64,000 bases of DNA from Tubiluchus corallicola (lineage: Eukaryota; Priapulida; Priapulimorpha; Priapulimorphida; Tubiluchidae). Under the pieces are notes generated by a model. That model saw only the letters and a program-made list of their open reading frames with translations, was not told where the DNA came from and ran no database searches. The stretch covers positions 950,501-1,014,500 of the forward strand of contig JAQGDQ010000022.1 in NCBI GenBank assembly GCA_030141605.1, given 5' to 3'. The position numbers and the translations under genes are program-made. Of this stretch, positions 1 through 14,700 are shown in pieces (position 1 is the stretch's first letter; each line of letters opens with the position of its first letter).

Positions 1-2080
1 TCCTCCTATTTCCACTACTTATCTGCAATATCTGTGGTGTCAAGTCAAAATAGGTAACTAGTTTCTCCTAGGAATGGATTCCACATTATCTCCAAAGCTT
101 CAGTTAGTGCTTTCACATCTTTTGTAAATTTAGACTGAGTGCTCTTTGTTTTGCTTATGGTGACACAAGTCAGGCCCTTTGCTTTTTTTATTTTACTTGA
201 GGTCCAGAGACCATCCACCTAAACAGGTCAACTGAATTCTCAGTGAGGACAACTGTCCCTCCCCCCCTTCATGCTTTAGACATTCTTGCTGATTTTTTTT
301 GTATGTTATGAACATTAGAGAATGAACAAAGTTCAAGCTTCTAAAGTAAAGCATGTGAGTTTTTCACCATTCTGCTGAACTATAATTTTGCGGCATTTTT
401 AAAATTCTTGCCAGAAGCACGCCTCACTTGTTGAAAGTCTACCCAAGTTACCTCAAGTGACTATTCTAAAGGGTTCAAGAGGTTTGGTCTGTCAGTCTTA
501 AATTCCTACCGGACTTTATAGACAGGGCTTACGTATTTGCCTAAAATATTTTAGTAGCTGGACATCACTGCAATTTCTTATGACTGACTGACACGTGAAA
601 CTTTGTAGATTATGTTGATTAATGTGTTGGATAAACCTACAATTAGTTTACAGTTACAAACTTATACTTGTTCTGGGTCATGTTTTGCTATCTTGTACTT
701 TATTGTGTATCATTATTGCAGGCATAACAAAAACTAAAACAACAGAGGAATACTGCATACTACCATCAGCAACGGTTTGTATATATTCTGAAGCAATAAT
801 ATTGAGTACATTATTAATTATTTCATAAACAATTACTTTGTAAACTATGATTTTTATTCTCCATATTGTCATATGCTTCATTCCTAATAGTGTTATAGTA
901 GTTTTTGCCGATTTTGAGATTTAAATTTTTGAAAATTTTGAAAAGTCCCTTAGATTTGTTCTGTTCTGTACTGTTTCTCTATTATTATCTCATATTGAAA
1001 TGAGTGCATTGGAAATGCTGTAACTCACTTAATTTTCTAGTCTAGGACCATAATTTAGAAATAGTGTTTGGAGGTAAAGTAAAGGATCAAGGACCACAAT
1101 TCCTGGCTGATAGGAAATTTAAAAGTCAACTGCCTCTGTTATCTTCATAGTAGATAAAACACTGACAGCAGAAAAAGAAAAACGTACAATTTATTGAAGA
1201 CCACTAAGATTTTTTTTAAATCACCCAGAGTAAGCTAATACTACTTTCATAGTTTGTCTGAAGAAGCTTGTTGTGTATTACATTATCAAAAATGCTCCGG
1301 TTAATGTACAGTACATAGCTGCCAGGGGGGCTTGACGCTCAAAATAGTTCATGCTAGCAAATCTGGAGGTTGATCTTACATAAGTTTAGATAGGGTATTA
1401 TTTTTGTTCAACTTATAGAAATAATTTTTAAATGTTGTTTTAGCCTAGGTTACCGAGTCGTGCTGCATCAGCAGCCCAGCCCAAAATTTCTTACTGGGCA
1501 AGATTGCGTGCTATCTTCAATCCAATTCGACTTGTCAAGAAGTACACGGATTAAGGCAGTTCATTATATCAATACTGTCATTGAAAATAGCTGGTTTTGT
1601 GCCAAAGAGGGTGGAAAAAAGTTTGTTTTTGAAGTTCTGATTGTTGGATTCTTTTCTTTCTAGATTTTATGGAGCTTAATAGTTTATTGATTTTTAATTT
1701 ACGGTTGCCACTTTTTAATGTTTAGACATTTGTATTGCAAATTATATTTTTGGTATATTTTTAAAATTTTCGATATGTGATGCCGTATTTATAATTTAGT
1801 GGTATATTTTACTATTTAAAAGTTGTTAATTTTACACATGTTACTTTGTTGTTCCTATACACGCACCTTCACAATGCCAGATTTACATTTTATTATATTG
1901 CCATGCTAACTAATTAATTATTATACAATTTTGAAATCATAATTAATTTATATAAAAATGTGTGATGACCGTCTTGCAATTTTGTGCATCAATGGTTTAT
2001 TGAATCAGTCTCTTAAATTCTTTGTCAATTTACATTCTTCATAGCTAAAAGTTAGTCAAGTGACAGAATTCAAGGTAGAC
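1..2080. other. AT-rich flank, no gene recognised
   Basis: I see no coding exon, RNA gene or structured repeat here. The open frames are short and unlike any family I know. The stretch could hold a non-coding first exon or upstream promoter of dymeclin, but nothing in the sequence marks one. Confidence 0.5.
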
Positions 2081-2266
2081 ACCCATGCAATTAGTGCAAT
2101 TTAACTGCAATTTCTGTGCACAATTTTTGAATAAATTATTAGTGGTTTACTGCAGAACAATATCCAGCAATATACATGATCTTTGTAAGACACTAAGACT
2201 GCTTTTTACTGGTCATTCGAAAATCTTTGAAGTTAATTCGATTCGAATGTTCGATGCTCACTCCTA
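2081..2266. mobile_element. Partial copy of hAT-type MITE
   Basis: This stretch is a diverged direct repeat of the right-hand part of the complete element just downstream (compare from 2441 on): both hold ATGCAATTAG, a TTTACTGCAGAACAA stretch and CTTTTTACTGGT. It ends with TGCTCACTCCTA, close to the right terminal repeat of the full copy. The left end is missing or too diverged to see. It is non-coding. Confidence 0.6.
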
Positions 2267-2298
2267 CTGATTACTGACCATAAAGATAGTATGATGAT

Positions 2299-2640
2299 TA
2301 GGGGTGAGCATCGAACGTTCGAATAGAATTTTATTCGAACGGGTTTTTTAGTTCGGGTTCGATTCGAACCTAAAATTATAAATTCAAATAATTCAGTACT
2401 TTGGCCGCATACATTCTTTATCATTAAAACGTTTGAAACTTCATGCAATTAGCACAATTTAGCTGTGATTTCTGTGTACAATTTTTAAATAAATTATTAG
2501 TGATTTACTGCAGAACAAAATCGAATAGTATGCATAATCCCTGTAAGACCGCTTTTTACTGGTGGTTCGAAAATCTTTCAATCTCAATTCTGAATCGTTT
2601 CGTTTCGAATTCGCTTTCTGGTAGAAAATGCTCACACCTA
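2299..2640. mobile_element. Complete 342-bp hAT-type MITE
   Basis: The element starts TAGGGGTGAGCA and ends TGCTCACACCTA, an imperfect terminal inverted repeat of hAT type. It is flanked by 8-bp direct repeats ATGATGAT (2291-2298) and ATGGTGAT (2641-2648), 7 of 8 identical, the target duplication length of hAT transposons. Subterminal TTCGAA-rich repeats follow the ends. It has no transposase frame, so it would depend on a helper element. Confidence 0.8.
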
Positions 2641-2648
2641 ATGGTGAT

Positions 2649-3473
2649 GACTGATAAAGCGAGTCATCGTCGTCGGCCGGATTTTGCACTGTTTTTCATA
2701 TTGAAGATTTGTCGTACTGCCATTACTGATGTCGTGTTGTGTTTTCCGAAAATTGCACCTATGTGCTGGCTGTAGACTATTTGTGTTTTATGCACTGCTG
2801 GTAGGAATTGAAAGTCCGTTAAATAATAATTATGTCTGCTACGTCATAATGTAAAAAGAAATTTAAAAAAGTGTATACTTTATTCTTAGATAGATAATTT
2901 TTATTTGTCTCTTGTAATACACGCAAAAAACAACTACATAACAAAAACAAATTGTTAGTATTAGGGAAAGGGTGGCAAAAAAACGTAGAGGTTAGCAAAT
3001 CAGTCACCCTTTTAATTAAAGGTATAATAAGAATATCTAGTGACGAAATAAGCATGCAATGAGAAAATCAAACTGAAATAACACTATAAAAAGGCACTAT
3101 AATTTAAACAAATAAGCAGATTGGTTGAAAACGAAATCATAAACAAAGCAATAACTTGCAAATTAAAAGCATAAACTGCTGTGTTTAAGCATAAAGTAGC
3201 TGCAACCTAAGTAATTGTGCTGTGGAGAAAAAAACAACAAAAAATAAACGGTTAAGGCGGCAAAAAAATAAGAACATGATAGTAAGAACAGCATGCTACT
3301 AATATAATTTATTGACCAAAAATTGTGCATGCAGGCATAGCAACATTACTTTCCTGATAGCCTTTATCATTAGAGTAGATTTTTCTCTAGATAAATAATA
3401 ACTTTTGTAAGTGATTAGCCATTTTTAGGCTATCTGAAAAGTCTTGTTGAATACCTTTTGTATGAGTACATGT
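2649..3473. other. Non-coding stretch
   Basis: No gene or clear repeat seen. A slightly more CpG-rich patch near 2655-2690 could be regulatory, but there is no specific motif to support that. Confidence 0.4.
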
Positions 3474-4190
3474 TCATTCTCTTCTACGTGATTTCTTTAT
3501 CTGTTTATGCACAAGACTGAAAAAACATGAAAAATTATTGTAATTGTGCATTATATAGCATTCATAACTAAGACTATATGCACCAATAAGAATTGAGCTG
3601 TATTTAGATACCATATTAATTAGAGAACCCTTAGTAATGTTTACTGGTAATGAATTAAATACTTTAGCACCTTGATATTTTAATGACTGTTGTTGTCCTT
3701 TAGTGGTATTGAATCTTTCAACAAAAAATAAATTTTTTGAGACTGACCTGGTGAAATGGCTACGAATTTTCGAATACAGGTGTATAATAACGAGAGAAAA
3801 GGTTCGGTAACATATTTCTAAATTCACACGCAAATTTTACTAACTCTAATTTATAAATATTGGATAATTTTGACAATCTTAGAATAATGTAAGAAGGTGT
3901 GGCATTGTCTCGTTTTTTCGAAAAAGTAATTAATTTTACAATGGAACTTTGAAGAATTGTTAGAGGTCTGAGAGTACTTGCTAGAGCACAGCCCCAGCTG
4001 AGTATGCAATATTAAAGGTAAGTATAAGCCATAGTGTAATAAATGAGTTTCATAGTGGATGTATCTATATAATAACGTATTTTCGGTAATATACCTTTTA
4101 TTTTACTGATCTTGTGAGTGATGTGTTTGACTTGTGCAGACCAGGACAGATTGTCATCAATAAGCAGTCCCAAGTACTTTATAGCCTTAA
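3474..4190 (-). mobile_element. Dead LINE fragment, C-terminal reverse transcriptase
   Basis: Read on the minus strand from about 4186 down to a stop at 3474, the translation shows the C-terminal hallmarks of non-LTR retrotransposon reverse transcriptases: KYLGLLIDDNLSW, then a YCILSWG block with L..L..LQ spacing, then FNTTKGQQQSLKYQGAKVFN followed by SLP. The pieces lie in different frames with a stop between them, so it is an inactive copy, truncated at its 5' side like most LINE insertions. The clade (CR1/L2, Jockey or related) cannot be settled by eye. Confidence 0.8.
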
Positions 4191-5579
4191 CTTACAGACT
4201 TAACTTGAATTCGATGGTATTGCTAAGATTTAAATTTGCCAAGACAGCCTGTTTGTTTCTCGTATTGTTGGACTGAAGTTAAGAAATTGCAGAGTGAGAA
4301 AAGTTCAAATAATGAAGCGACAATAATTACCATAATTATGCCAACATTAAAATATCGACAGTTTTATTACATGTTGGTCTTTAGGCTTCAACATGGCCAA
4401 AAAAGGTTGTATTGTTTGTTCGCCAAATTGATATCATTTAAGCAATAATATTAAAAATAGTGAGTAATGCATCAGCAGCACGTTAGGATCAAGATTAAAT
4501 AATTTATTTCGCATGCATGGGAATAGGATTGCCCTGTATAATATAATATACAACAACTAAGAAACAATGCCATATGCTCGGGCAGTGTACAACCATGTGA
4601 TCATTTATGTTAATTCTATTTTAGTTGTGTAGTTCACTCATAAATTTTATATACCGTGGTCGGACAAGCATAATGTGAAAAACAATTTAAACTGATTATG
4701 TACGTTGTATCTAAATAATGGAAATGCACACCTTAACGAATAAAATTTATGTAAATCTAAAGCATTTGCCTATTAAAGGCTACAAGATATTGTGTAGTTT
4801 TCTCCATGTCAGTATACAATTTAAACAATAATGCCAGTGCTGCTGATGTGCTACTTACTGCATTATTACAAAAATGTACATAGTGGATCTGGTAAAATAA
4901 TTTATGCGTACTTTATACAAATTGTTTTAAGTTTTTATGACAGTTTAATAAACTGTGTTTTTTCACAGTGGATAATATTTGTATAGTCTGACAAAGAATT
5001 AGAAAAAAACAAATGACTACATGATTAATGATTGGGCGATAATCTAAACTTGCTCTTTGTTTTAGTATGTGACATGTATTTAAGATAGAATACTGCAGGA
5101 CAGCATCCATAAAATTTATTATCAGAAAATTTCAAGAATTTATTTTTGCAGGATACATTGCATCAACTTTAAATTTGCTAAACTTGAGCAAACTGCGTTT
5201 GTAATATCATTTCACTTTCTTTTAAAGCAAATTTTTAGCAAAAATTAACATCACAAAAACAAATTTTTTGGGAAACTCAAAGGCTGAGTTTCTTATTTTG
5301 CTACACTTCAGTTCTGACTATCTTCCCTTAACCAATTTGTGTGCTGGGTGCAGCTTATAGGGATATGACCTTCGTGTATGTAATGCAATGATAAAACGAT
5401 TGATGCAGAATCTGCAAATAAATGCAACAGTCATGTGTGATTGTCTTTAAGTAAACTTGTTTTATTATTATTTTGTATTTAAAGATTAGTATTTGTTTCA
5501 GTATCATCTTTTGGGTTTTTGTCATAGATTTTCAGTTCTGTTTGGTACGTTTTTTAACTTGTCAGAAGCTTGAGAAGCA
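4191..5579. other. Flank and 5' region of dymeclin
   Basis: No coding exon found. Up to about 4290 there may be further diverged LINE sequence. Just before the dymeclin start, a TTTTCAG at about 5530-5536 could be the acceptor of an intron in the 5' UTR, so the promoter and a non-coding first exon may lie further upstream. No TATA box or GC-rich promoter is evident. Confidence 0.4.
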
Positions 5580-5719
5580 ATGGGTGCTAACAGCAGCAGT
5601 ATAAGCGAGCTGAATGGAAATGAATACCTGCGACGTCTAGCTGGTCCTGATACAGTATCAGAAAATGATCCATTCTGGAATCAGCTTCTTTCATTTTCAT
5701 TTCTTCCTCCACAGAGCAG
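5580..5719 (+). CDS. DYM: DYM coding exon 1
   Basis: Encodes residues 1-46 plus two bases. Starts ATGG with a family-typical MGANSSS myristoylation context and carries [15 protein letters not shown]. Donor CAGAGCAG|GTACAT. Intron 1 (5720-6335) holds a poly-C tract near 5970-5995 and nothing else recognised. Confidence 0.97.
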
Positions 5720-8700
5720 GTACATAGTTGCACATGAACTTTCAAATTTGTACTTTTGTAAATTTGTAACATTTGTTTATTCAAGATTAGTCCTTAGTTG
5801 ATTAAAAGGTGCAAAACAAACTATATGTAGCTCATTGTATGGCATCACTACTTTACTTGGGTATATTATTAAAACCAGCTGGCTTTGTCTAACTACGAAT
5901 ACCAGTTAACACTTTATTATTATCCTTTTGGCAGACCAGTTTTTCGTTGTTTATGCTATTCATCCTCCAACCCCCCCCCCACCCCCCACCCCCGCTATCA
6001 CATTAACATGCATAGTCGAATTTCATATATATTTGTTACTTTTGCAAGATGTGCTCAGTAGTCAATAATCCAGTAGATCGTTATATCTTTGAATTTTTGA
6101 ATTTTTCATCTGATAATTTAAATTATTATTTTGATATTATCGCACTGTAAATTACTTGATATTAATCTTCCTGCGGTTTTAATATCTGAAGAAGAGTTTC
6201 AAGAATCTCAAAATAAAAGCTTAAAATGTAGAAATACATTGCTCCTCCTAAAGGAAAACATATTTTGGAAAACTCATTTTTAAAATGTTCATTGGTGTAT
6301 TTTTTCTAAAAATGCTGTGCATTGTCGTTTTTTAGTTCTGACTATCGGCTTTTAGAGGAATCAACTCACAATATCTGCAAGGCAATGGCACATAACAACA
6401 TAAATTCTGGAAATTTTGGTGCACTTTGCCACGTGTTTCTAAAGCGTGCAACAGAACTCAGGAACTCTGCTCAATGTGAAAAGTAAGTTTCTTTACAGGG
6501 TTTTTAAGTTTACTGTTGCTTATAATTATTTAAGTAAAATATGGTGCAAGTGGTCTGTCAGGTCTAATAACATACAAGCAGCACCAGACATTTGTATCAG
6601 TGCTAAAGAACAACCAAAAATAGGACATAGTAGCATTACATGCGCTTTCAAAATTCATTCAGTTCTGCATGTTTTGAAAAAGCTAGTTGTTAATATGGAC
6701 CTTTTGGGAAATTATTTGATCTGAAATTGATGCACTATTTCTTTCTTATTCAGGGATGCTATATTAAAAAGGATACATTTATATTTTTTGCTTTGTTATG
6801 TTTAATGTAGAATGACTTATTGAATTTACATTTGCTGCGTTTGGCTTGATTGAGGCTGGGAGGTTATTGAGACGGAATTGAGCCAATTATTATTTAATAT
6901 CTTATATTTTAATAGTGATTAATTGTCACCCAAAAATATGTATTTTTGATACTAGAATGTCAATGAAATGTTTCAGTTGTAAATGTGATATTGTTAGGTT
7001 TATTTGTAGAAACATGAAATGTTTTTATTTTGCATCTTTGCAGTGAGCTGTTCGTATGGCAGACATACAATGCGTTGTTTGTCGTTCGTAGTTTGTGCAA
7101 ATACTTTATAGAAAACATGAGTGAAGAAAGTGTACTGAAGCAATTTAATGCTTTTCAGAATCTCACAGGTGTGTAGTAATATAAAAATTTGCTGAATTTG
7201 TGTCACATCTGTTTATTTTCAGTTCACTAATGAGGAATTTGTTGCAGTTTCAGTACCACTGGTTTTTAGAGACTAGTAAATGTTTTAAGTGTTTGTTACA
7301 GTTCAACCAAAATATTAATAACCTTGTAGTTTAAAGCGTTGATGAGTAAATGCTTTCAGGGAGTTGCTACATATCACACACAGCTGCTTTTTTGTAAGTG
7401 CCAGGTTTGGAAAAAATTGTTACAACAAGTCATTTAATGCAAATTTTTAGTGTTTGTTTTATAAATAATAAAATACTATAATTAAAATTGATCATTTTAA
7501 TTATAGGATTATTTATTCATGATAGTCTATATTAAAATCACAGTTAATCATATTTTTTAAGGAAACTTGACTGAAAGGAAGGAAATGTGAAGGAAGTTAG
7601 GGAAACTATTGGATTATTAAGATTAATTTGTGAGCTATTAAGATTAATTAAACCTGTCATGATCATTATGAATTTCATAGTGTAGTAATTGAACACAAAG
7701 TTCTGGTTTTTATGATTGCACAAAAGAAGTTAAAATTGTTATCATAGTTTTGATCAGAGAAAGTGAAAATTACCATGCTCATGTATTCATATTAACAATT
7801 GCCGCAAATGGCACAACTAGGCAAAAAGGTAAGCGTTACATGAAATTAATCCAGGCCAACGGTCATAGCATTGGCTTGTAATCCACCTGGCTTACAAATT
7901 TAAGCTTAATCCTCCTTTTTTCGTGTTTTCTTTCTCTTTTCCTGTCAAGTTTAGTTTCATATAATTTAATAACTGTTTAGTGTTGACAAATTATTGTTTT
8001 TTTAGGGCAAGATGAAACGGCTGCTAACAAACAAGAGTCTATTCTAGACAGCCTATTAAACACTTTAGTTGAAATAATTGTGGATCTGCCGGTGATGTAA
8101 ATATATTTTTATCTTTATTGAAAATTTATTTATCCTTTGCTTGTTATTCTTTGTAACTATTTTCAAGATGAAATTTATAACAATGGATCTTATAATTATT
8201 GTAAATCACTGTTTATGCATTTTCAATTGTGGTAAATACTCACAAGCGAATTACCTGTAGACAAGCTTGCAACTCTCATAGCTGATCCTAGTGTACCAAT
8301 TGACTAATTCAAACATAACAGACATGTACATTTTGTTTAGGAATTTTACCTATGATGCTATACTTGAAGCAATGAATTGTCTTATTATACTGACGAGTGT
8401 GCAGATTTTCAAAGCTAGACCTACTGCAAAGTCTGTTATATTAAAATACCTTTTGTGTGGAAAAAGGTAAATTAACCAAATTTTCTTTCTTTTTTAACAA
8501 CTGTAAACTTTCTGTACATGAATAAGTTTGTGAAAGTGACTATTTTGCAGAATTGTATTTTTGTTTTCTTTTTTTTTGTAAAATAATATACTTTTCCTAA
8601 ATCTATATATCAGCATCAAAATTAGACTTTGCCGAAAAGTTATTCTTAAAAAGTGTTTTCATTTTTGTTTACCAAATACCTTTTGAACATATTGTAAAAT

Positions 8701-11700
8701 CCATGTGTCTTTTATAATTTTATTTACAAATTCATTTTGTCAAACATTTCAGTTCTATTCATGCCTGTTTACTGGTCAAAACGTTACTGCAGAATTACAT
8801 CAAACGAGAACCACCTCCTCATTTACATCTACATGGTGGTGGCTCAAGAGCAGGAAGCATGATATACGGAATGGGGCAAGCCGTAGCAAGTAAGTTGCTT
8901 TTTGCATTGATAGTGCAAATCATAAAATGATTTGCATATCTCATGCTTTTCAAAACATTAATTTTCTTTTGTACTTAAATGTACGTTAATGTATAATGTA
9001 CTTTAATGTAAAACGTTAATGTACTTTTCTGGCTATTATTTTTCCATACACTTTGGTGCTTATTGTTTGAGCTCACATATATTTGTTCAAGTAATATTTG
9101 TCATTAACATAAATGTTTCTGCTTTTTAGGTGGGTTGTGGACTGCTTTAACCCTTGGCTATGGACGAGCAGCGACATCTTCTGATCAAACTGCACATCTT
9201 CCGCCTCTAGCCAATAAAAGCTTATTGTTGTTACTGATTTTAGTCAACCATTGTACCAGTGATAAAACGATACACAATCCATACAGGCAAGCCTTATTCT
9301 CCTTCACAGATATGGAAGGTACTTACTTGTTGCTTATTTGCATATATCTGTATTGGAGTCCATAGCTTAGTGTATATGTGCTTGTGCTTTTTTGTGAGTG
9401 ATACTCAGCCCTCATGGGTATCATTCGTAAACCTTAAATATTAAATATATAAATTAAATAAATAAATAGGGAAGATGTGTTTGCCAGCTGTGGGTCATTT
9501 TAGAAAGACATCCTCGATAACAAGCCAGGCTTTGGTCATGCCCCGTACGTCTCATTGAGTAGGCTTGAAATTTTCTTGTCTAAAAGCTTGGATGCTACAC
9601 ATCCGGCTTCTAGTGGGCATAGCATTTTAAGCCATTATTTTGCATCATAATTTTGCATTTATTTTATGTAATGTTATTTTTTACTCACATTTAATGCTTT
9701 ACAAGCTTATTCTAGCTGTAACACAAATTCCACTAATATTCCCAGTTGTGATTTGACATCTAGCAACTTACCAAAGATCGTCCTTTAACATGAGCTTTGA
9801 ACTAGCTGAGGTGTATTAGTCACATTTGGATGTTTGTGCATCTTCTTTCAACGAGAGAAATTAATATTGTGACATATCTTCCCTGTTCCCAAGCACATAT
9901 AATTACCACTCAGCTATTTAGTTCACCACAAAAATGCTTCGTACATTCTTTAGTAAGTTTGGTATACTTATGTACATACTTATGTATGTAAAGTTACATA
10001 CTTAATCGCGTTTACGTGAAAAATTACGTACAATTAATTAGAGCATGACTTTTCTGCATTACGAAGATGAAGCACATAACCTGAAATGTGCAGGTATTTC
10101 GCAGTTTTGATGTTCTGGTATGATACTCAAATTTGTTTGTTTTTCGATGCATTTTCCTGGATCTTTTTTGTTAATGGACCGACGGGTATATCATCTGTAC
10201 TTATTTGTTTGTTGTTTATTTTATGTTTGTTTTGGTTACAAATAAAACAACAGCCCATTTTATTAGTTCCTAAGTTTTTATTTTTAGAAAAAGCAGAAGC
10301 AAGTTCTCCTGTCGAAGCCGTGGCCACATTTAAGCTACATTATTCGGAGTTGTTTAATGTTATGTGTGCCGTCATGCGAGATGACCAGAACACACTCCTT
10401 TTGTATCTTCTAATGCACAGAAATTCTCAATTTAAGTCGTACATCCTGTCAAGAACTGATCTGGATGCTATTGTAAGTACAATAATACATTTTATTTTGC
10501 ATAATTCACATTTAGATTGGTTATCTAAACTATAGACCTAGTAAACCACCTCAGTGTATATAATATACAAGTAAATTTTATTTTTTTGCAATGTAGGGTT
10601 AGTTTATCTTCGTTGTTATTTCAATAAGCGTGTCCACTAACTAGTCTCGGTTAACAGATTAGGTTGCTTGAGTAAACTTTGCTGCTGTTTTTTTTATAAA
10701 TATTTTAAGGCATTTTGTACGATTCCACAAATTGGGCTTTGTGGTCACAAATCCTGGTAGCAAAACGAATGTCGTAATCATGACTATTTCCTCTTTTTGT
10801 AACATTTTAGTGTTTCAGTTTGAAGATTTATATCCCGTGTACTACATTAAATTGTCATAGACTGTCTGTGAATAATATAAAAAGATTTTTTACTGTGCTA
10901 AGAAATACTTGAAACAAAAATGCAAGCCACTAACTCCATATCTTTTTAATTTAACAACCAAATAATACTATATAATAACTGTTGTGAAGCTATTGTTTGT
11001 TCCTTGCAGGTTTTGCCAGTGTTGAAGTTACTGTACAATAGTGAAGAAAAGAATTCTCATCACATTTACATGGCCTTAATAATTGTGCTCATACTTAGTG
11101 AAGATGACTTTTTTAACAAAGCTGTGCACGAAACGGTACGTAAAATTTGTGTTATTTTGGAGTGTGAATGTAGTATGAGATCTATGTTTGCACTTCATGT
11201 TAGCATCTAAAGCATATAAAATGCAAAAAATAGCATTTTGTGGTCACAAATTATTTTGCTTATTTATGACCATTCGTTATGTGATTATCACCTGTCTCTT
11301 TAAATCATTTATCTTCATTATTTGACATGATAAGATCTGTGTAGGACAATGGAAACATCAAGTAGATGAACAAAATCAAAAGTTTGCCATTATTTTAATT
11401 TTTGTCTTTTTACGTAGCTTGACTTTGCATTTTCTTACATTTACTTGATTTGGAAACATTCATGAATTTGGTTTTAACTGGAAGCATTTGGTTTTGTGCT
11501 GCTATTAGTGTAAACTGGAGCCTACGTAAATGCTTTTTGTGTTATGACAGGTTATACATAAAGTGGAATGGTACACAGAACGACACATCACAGACATAAC
11601 ATTAGGAGGACTGTTAGTTTTAATATTAATCCGAACCGTGCAATTTAACATGTCACGGATGAAGGTACTTCGTTTCTTATAAATATTTTCCACTTTCATT

Positions 11701-14700
11701 CCTCAGTCTTTATGTTTTCATTTTAATTTTTTAAATGTAAGTGTTCAAGTGCAGCATGTTTTGTTTTCCTAGTACAATTTTATAGGACATTTAATTTAGA
11801 AATGCACCAAATGTTCACATCACCGAATTTTTTTTCCTGAATACCAGAATAAAAACCTGATCTGGTAAACTTCGGTTGTAATCATTAAACGGTTGGTGAA
11901 CTTTCGGTATACTGAAGTTACTTTTGCAATAATTTTCATATTTAGTGAAATTATATTAAATATACCAAATATTTTCCTATAATGCTTATAGAAATTTATC
12001 CAAAAAAGCTGTTAGTAAACAGCGAACATGGCACCACGGCTGACATTTTGCTTTCTGTTTCTGTATGATAACTCGAAGAATGCAATACACCTTCGGTACA
12101 AAAGTCGTGTCGATGTGCAAAAACGTGGTGGTGCTATATTCACTTATATACAATGAAATCAACGAGAGCTCAAGCTAGTGAACAATCGTACTATCGCAGT
12201 TTTCCTTAAATACTGTTTTTACTGACTGTACAAAATAATTTGAACAGGGTTTTGAAAGAATTAAGGTTGTTTTTAAATTTACTACATTAAAAATACAGAT
12301 TTACTACTTTTGCACAGTTTACCAATCCTACTAACTTTAAATGGTAAATGGTATAATTCTTTTCATTTGGACTTACAAAGAAAATGTGGTTCAGTTTCGT
12401 TAAAAAATTTGATTCGACTCGGTCTGGTATTATAATTCAAGTTGATATTTTATTCAGAATTTGCCTCTGCAGCACGGTTAAGCTTCGGTTCGATCACACC
12501 TAAGTATTAGAAAACCGGTTTCAGTTAGGTTCCGTGCTCCCCTAATTTAATTTATACCCAACCAGTGACAGATTCTATAAAAATATTAATATAAACAGTA
12601 TTTTTTATTGGACCCTTATGTTACTTAACCATATAAAATGATATAAATTAGTAAACTGCTATGGCTAGGTAGCTCTGGAATAAAAATCCCAGCCAGAGTG
12701 AATCATCCGAAAAAACATGCCATGTGAGTAAACCAGCATTTCAACGTATCTCCTGTATTTTATACTTAGGATAGGTACTTACACACAAATTGCTTGGCAG
12801 CACTTGCAAACATGTCGGCACATTTTTACAACCTCCATCCGTACGTTAGTCAGAGAATTGTGGGTATTTTTGAGATACTTACCAAACGACATACTAAGCT
12901 GGTGGAAAAGATGCACCAAGCTGATCATGAATCAGATTCACCAGAAAGAGAAGATTCATCAGAATCATCGGAACAAGTGAGTTAGTAAAACAATTACTTT
13001 TTTGTAAAGCCTACCTTCAATAATCAACACTCATTGTTTCTTTCATTTTTGCATCTTGAACAACGACTGAAGACGTTGCACTCGCGTATGTGTAATAATT
13101 GCCTTTCTTTATTTGTTTCTGAGACCTGAAGATGCTTAGGCAAAAATGTCTGCTATGTGCTTTGTACTAATAGACTGATATTTTTTACAGGTGCAAGACC
13201 TGGCTGTTTTAGAAGAAGTGATACGAATGGTTTTGGAAATTATAAATTCCTGCATAACACACTGTCTCCATCATAATCCTAACCTAATATATGCACTTTT
13301 ATATAATAAGGAGCTGTTCCTGCAATACACCGCCCACCCAACATTTCAGGACATAATTCAAAACATTGACACAGTATGTGTATTTCTTTACTTAGAGTGA
13401 TTTTAATGCTAACTTATTCATTATTCACGAATCAAATGAGTGAAATTTTTTTCTACAATTCTATTTTTCATGTAAACATTAATGCTGTTTTTTACAGTTT
13501 ACTCGTTTACAATAAAAATATTATGCAAGAAAAGTATATATAATTTTTAAAGCCATTTGAATAATAACTTGTGCAGTGCTTTTCATTAATTGGGTTTCCT
13601 TTATTTCTGTGTGAATCATAACAGTGAATGTTTTATATATTAGCCAACAATTTTCAATAATTAACTAGTTATCAATGGTCCCACATGCTATACCACTGAA
13701 TTAATGATAAGTAACTATCTGGTTAGTAATTACTCTAGCGAGCGTAAGCTATCTCTTGAAAACTTTGGATTGGTTAACAAGCTACTTAAATCGAATTAAG
13801 CGTGTTTTTACCAAGCTGCTGTGTGGTCTAGTTATCATAGCATTTCAAAGATCTCTGTTTCAAATTCAGGCCTCAACACATTTCACATTTCCTTCCCTTT
13901 GCTCAAGTTAACTAATAATATTGAAATTAAGATTAAATAAATGATCATTTCATCAGTCTAGAAAATTCTTAGTGTGAATTCCAATGCAGCTCTTAGTATA
14001 TTTTCATCATGAATGGATTTAAATAGAGGATTATTTTTAAATATTCTTGAATTTATTATGCTTTAAAGTGATTAGTGCAAAAATGTAATAAACTATTGTC
14101 TGTCATTAAAACTTTTTTTTAGAAAAAGGCATTTTCTGTGCAATTCCTTCATGCCATATCCCAACCTGCTTCCCAATGTGGTACAGTAGGCAATGAAAAC
14201 AGATGTACAATTAGATCTTAGCATATTTTATAATGGAACCAGAATATCTCATACTATAGCATCGTTATATATTTTTACTTTATTTTGCTAGATTTTGGCA
14301 TATTTCTCAAGCAAGCTTGACGAAACAGATAAGCATATCTCTCCTGATCAAGTTCTTGAAATAATTAGCCAGGCATCACTGCAGTGGCCAAGAGATCGAC
14401 TAAAGGTACTTTTACAGTATGACTAGTGTGATATTCTACTCATATGCTAATAACTTCTTGTTATAAAGAACTGAGAGAATAGTGAAGTCTTACAAATCTT
14501 TGCAATATAATAAATAGTCAATTTATGATTGCATGGTTGCCTAAAATTAAAGATAACTAACTCTGGAGGATACTGTGCAAAAGAATGTATATAATTTCTA
14601 CTGTAACATAACTTTAATAAACCTTGAGGCTCGATGGCTTGATGACTATATATTACTATGTACTAAAATTGCATTTGACGTGGGTCTGATACTGCAGGAA

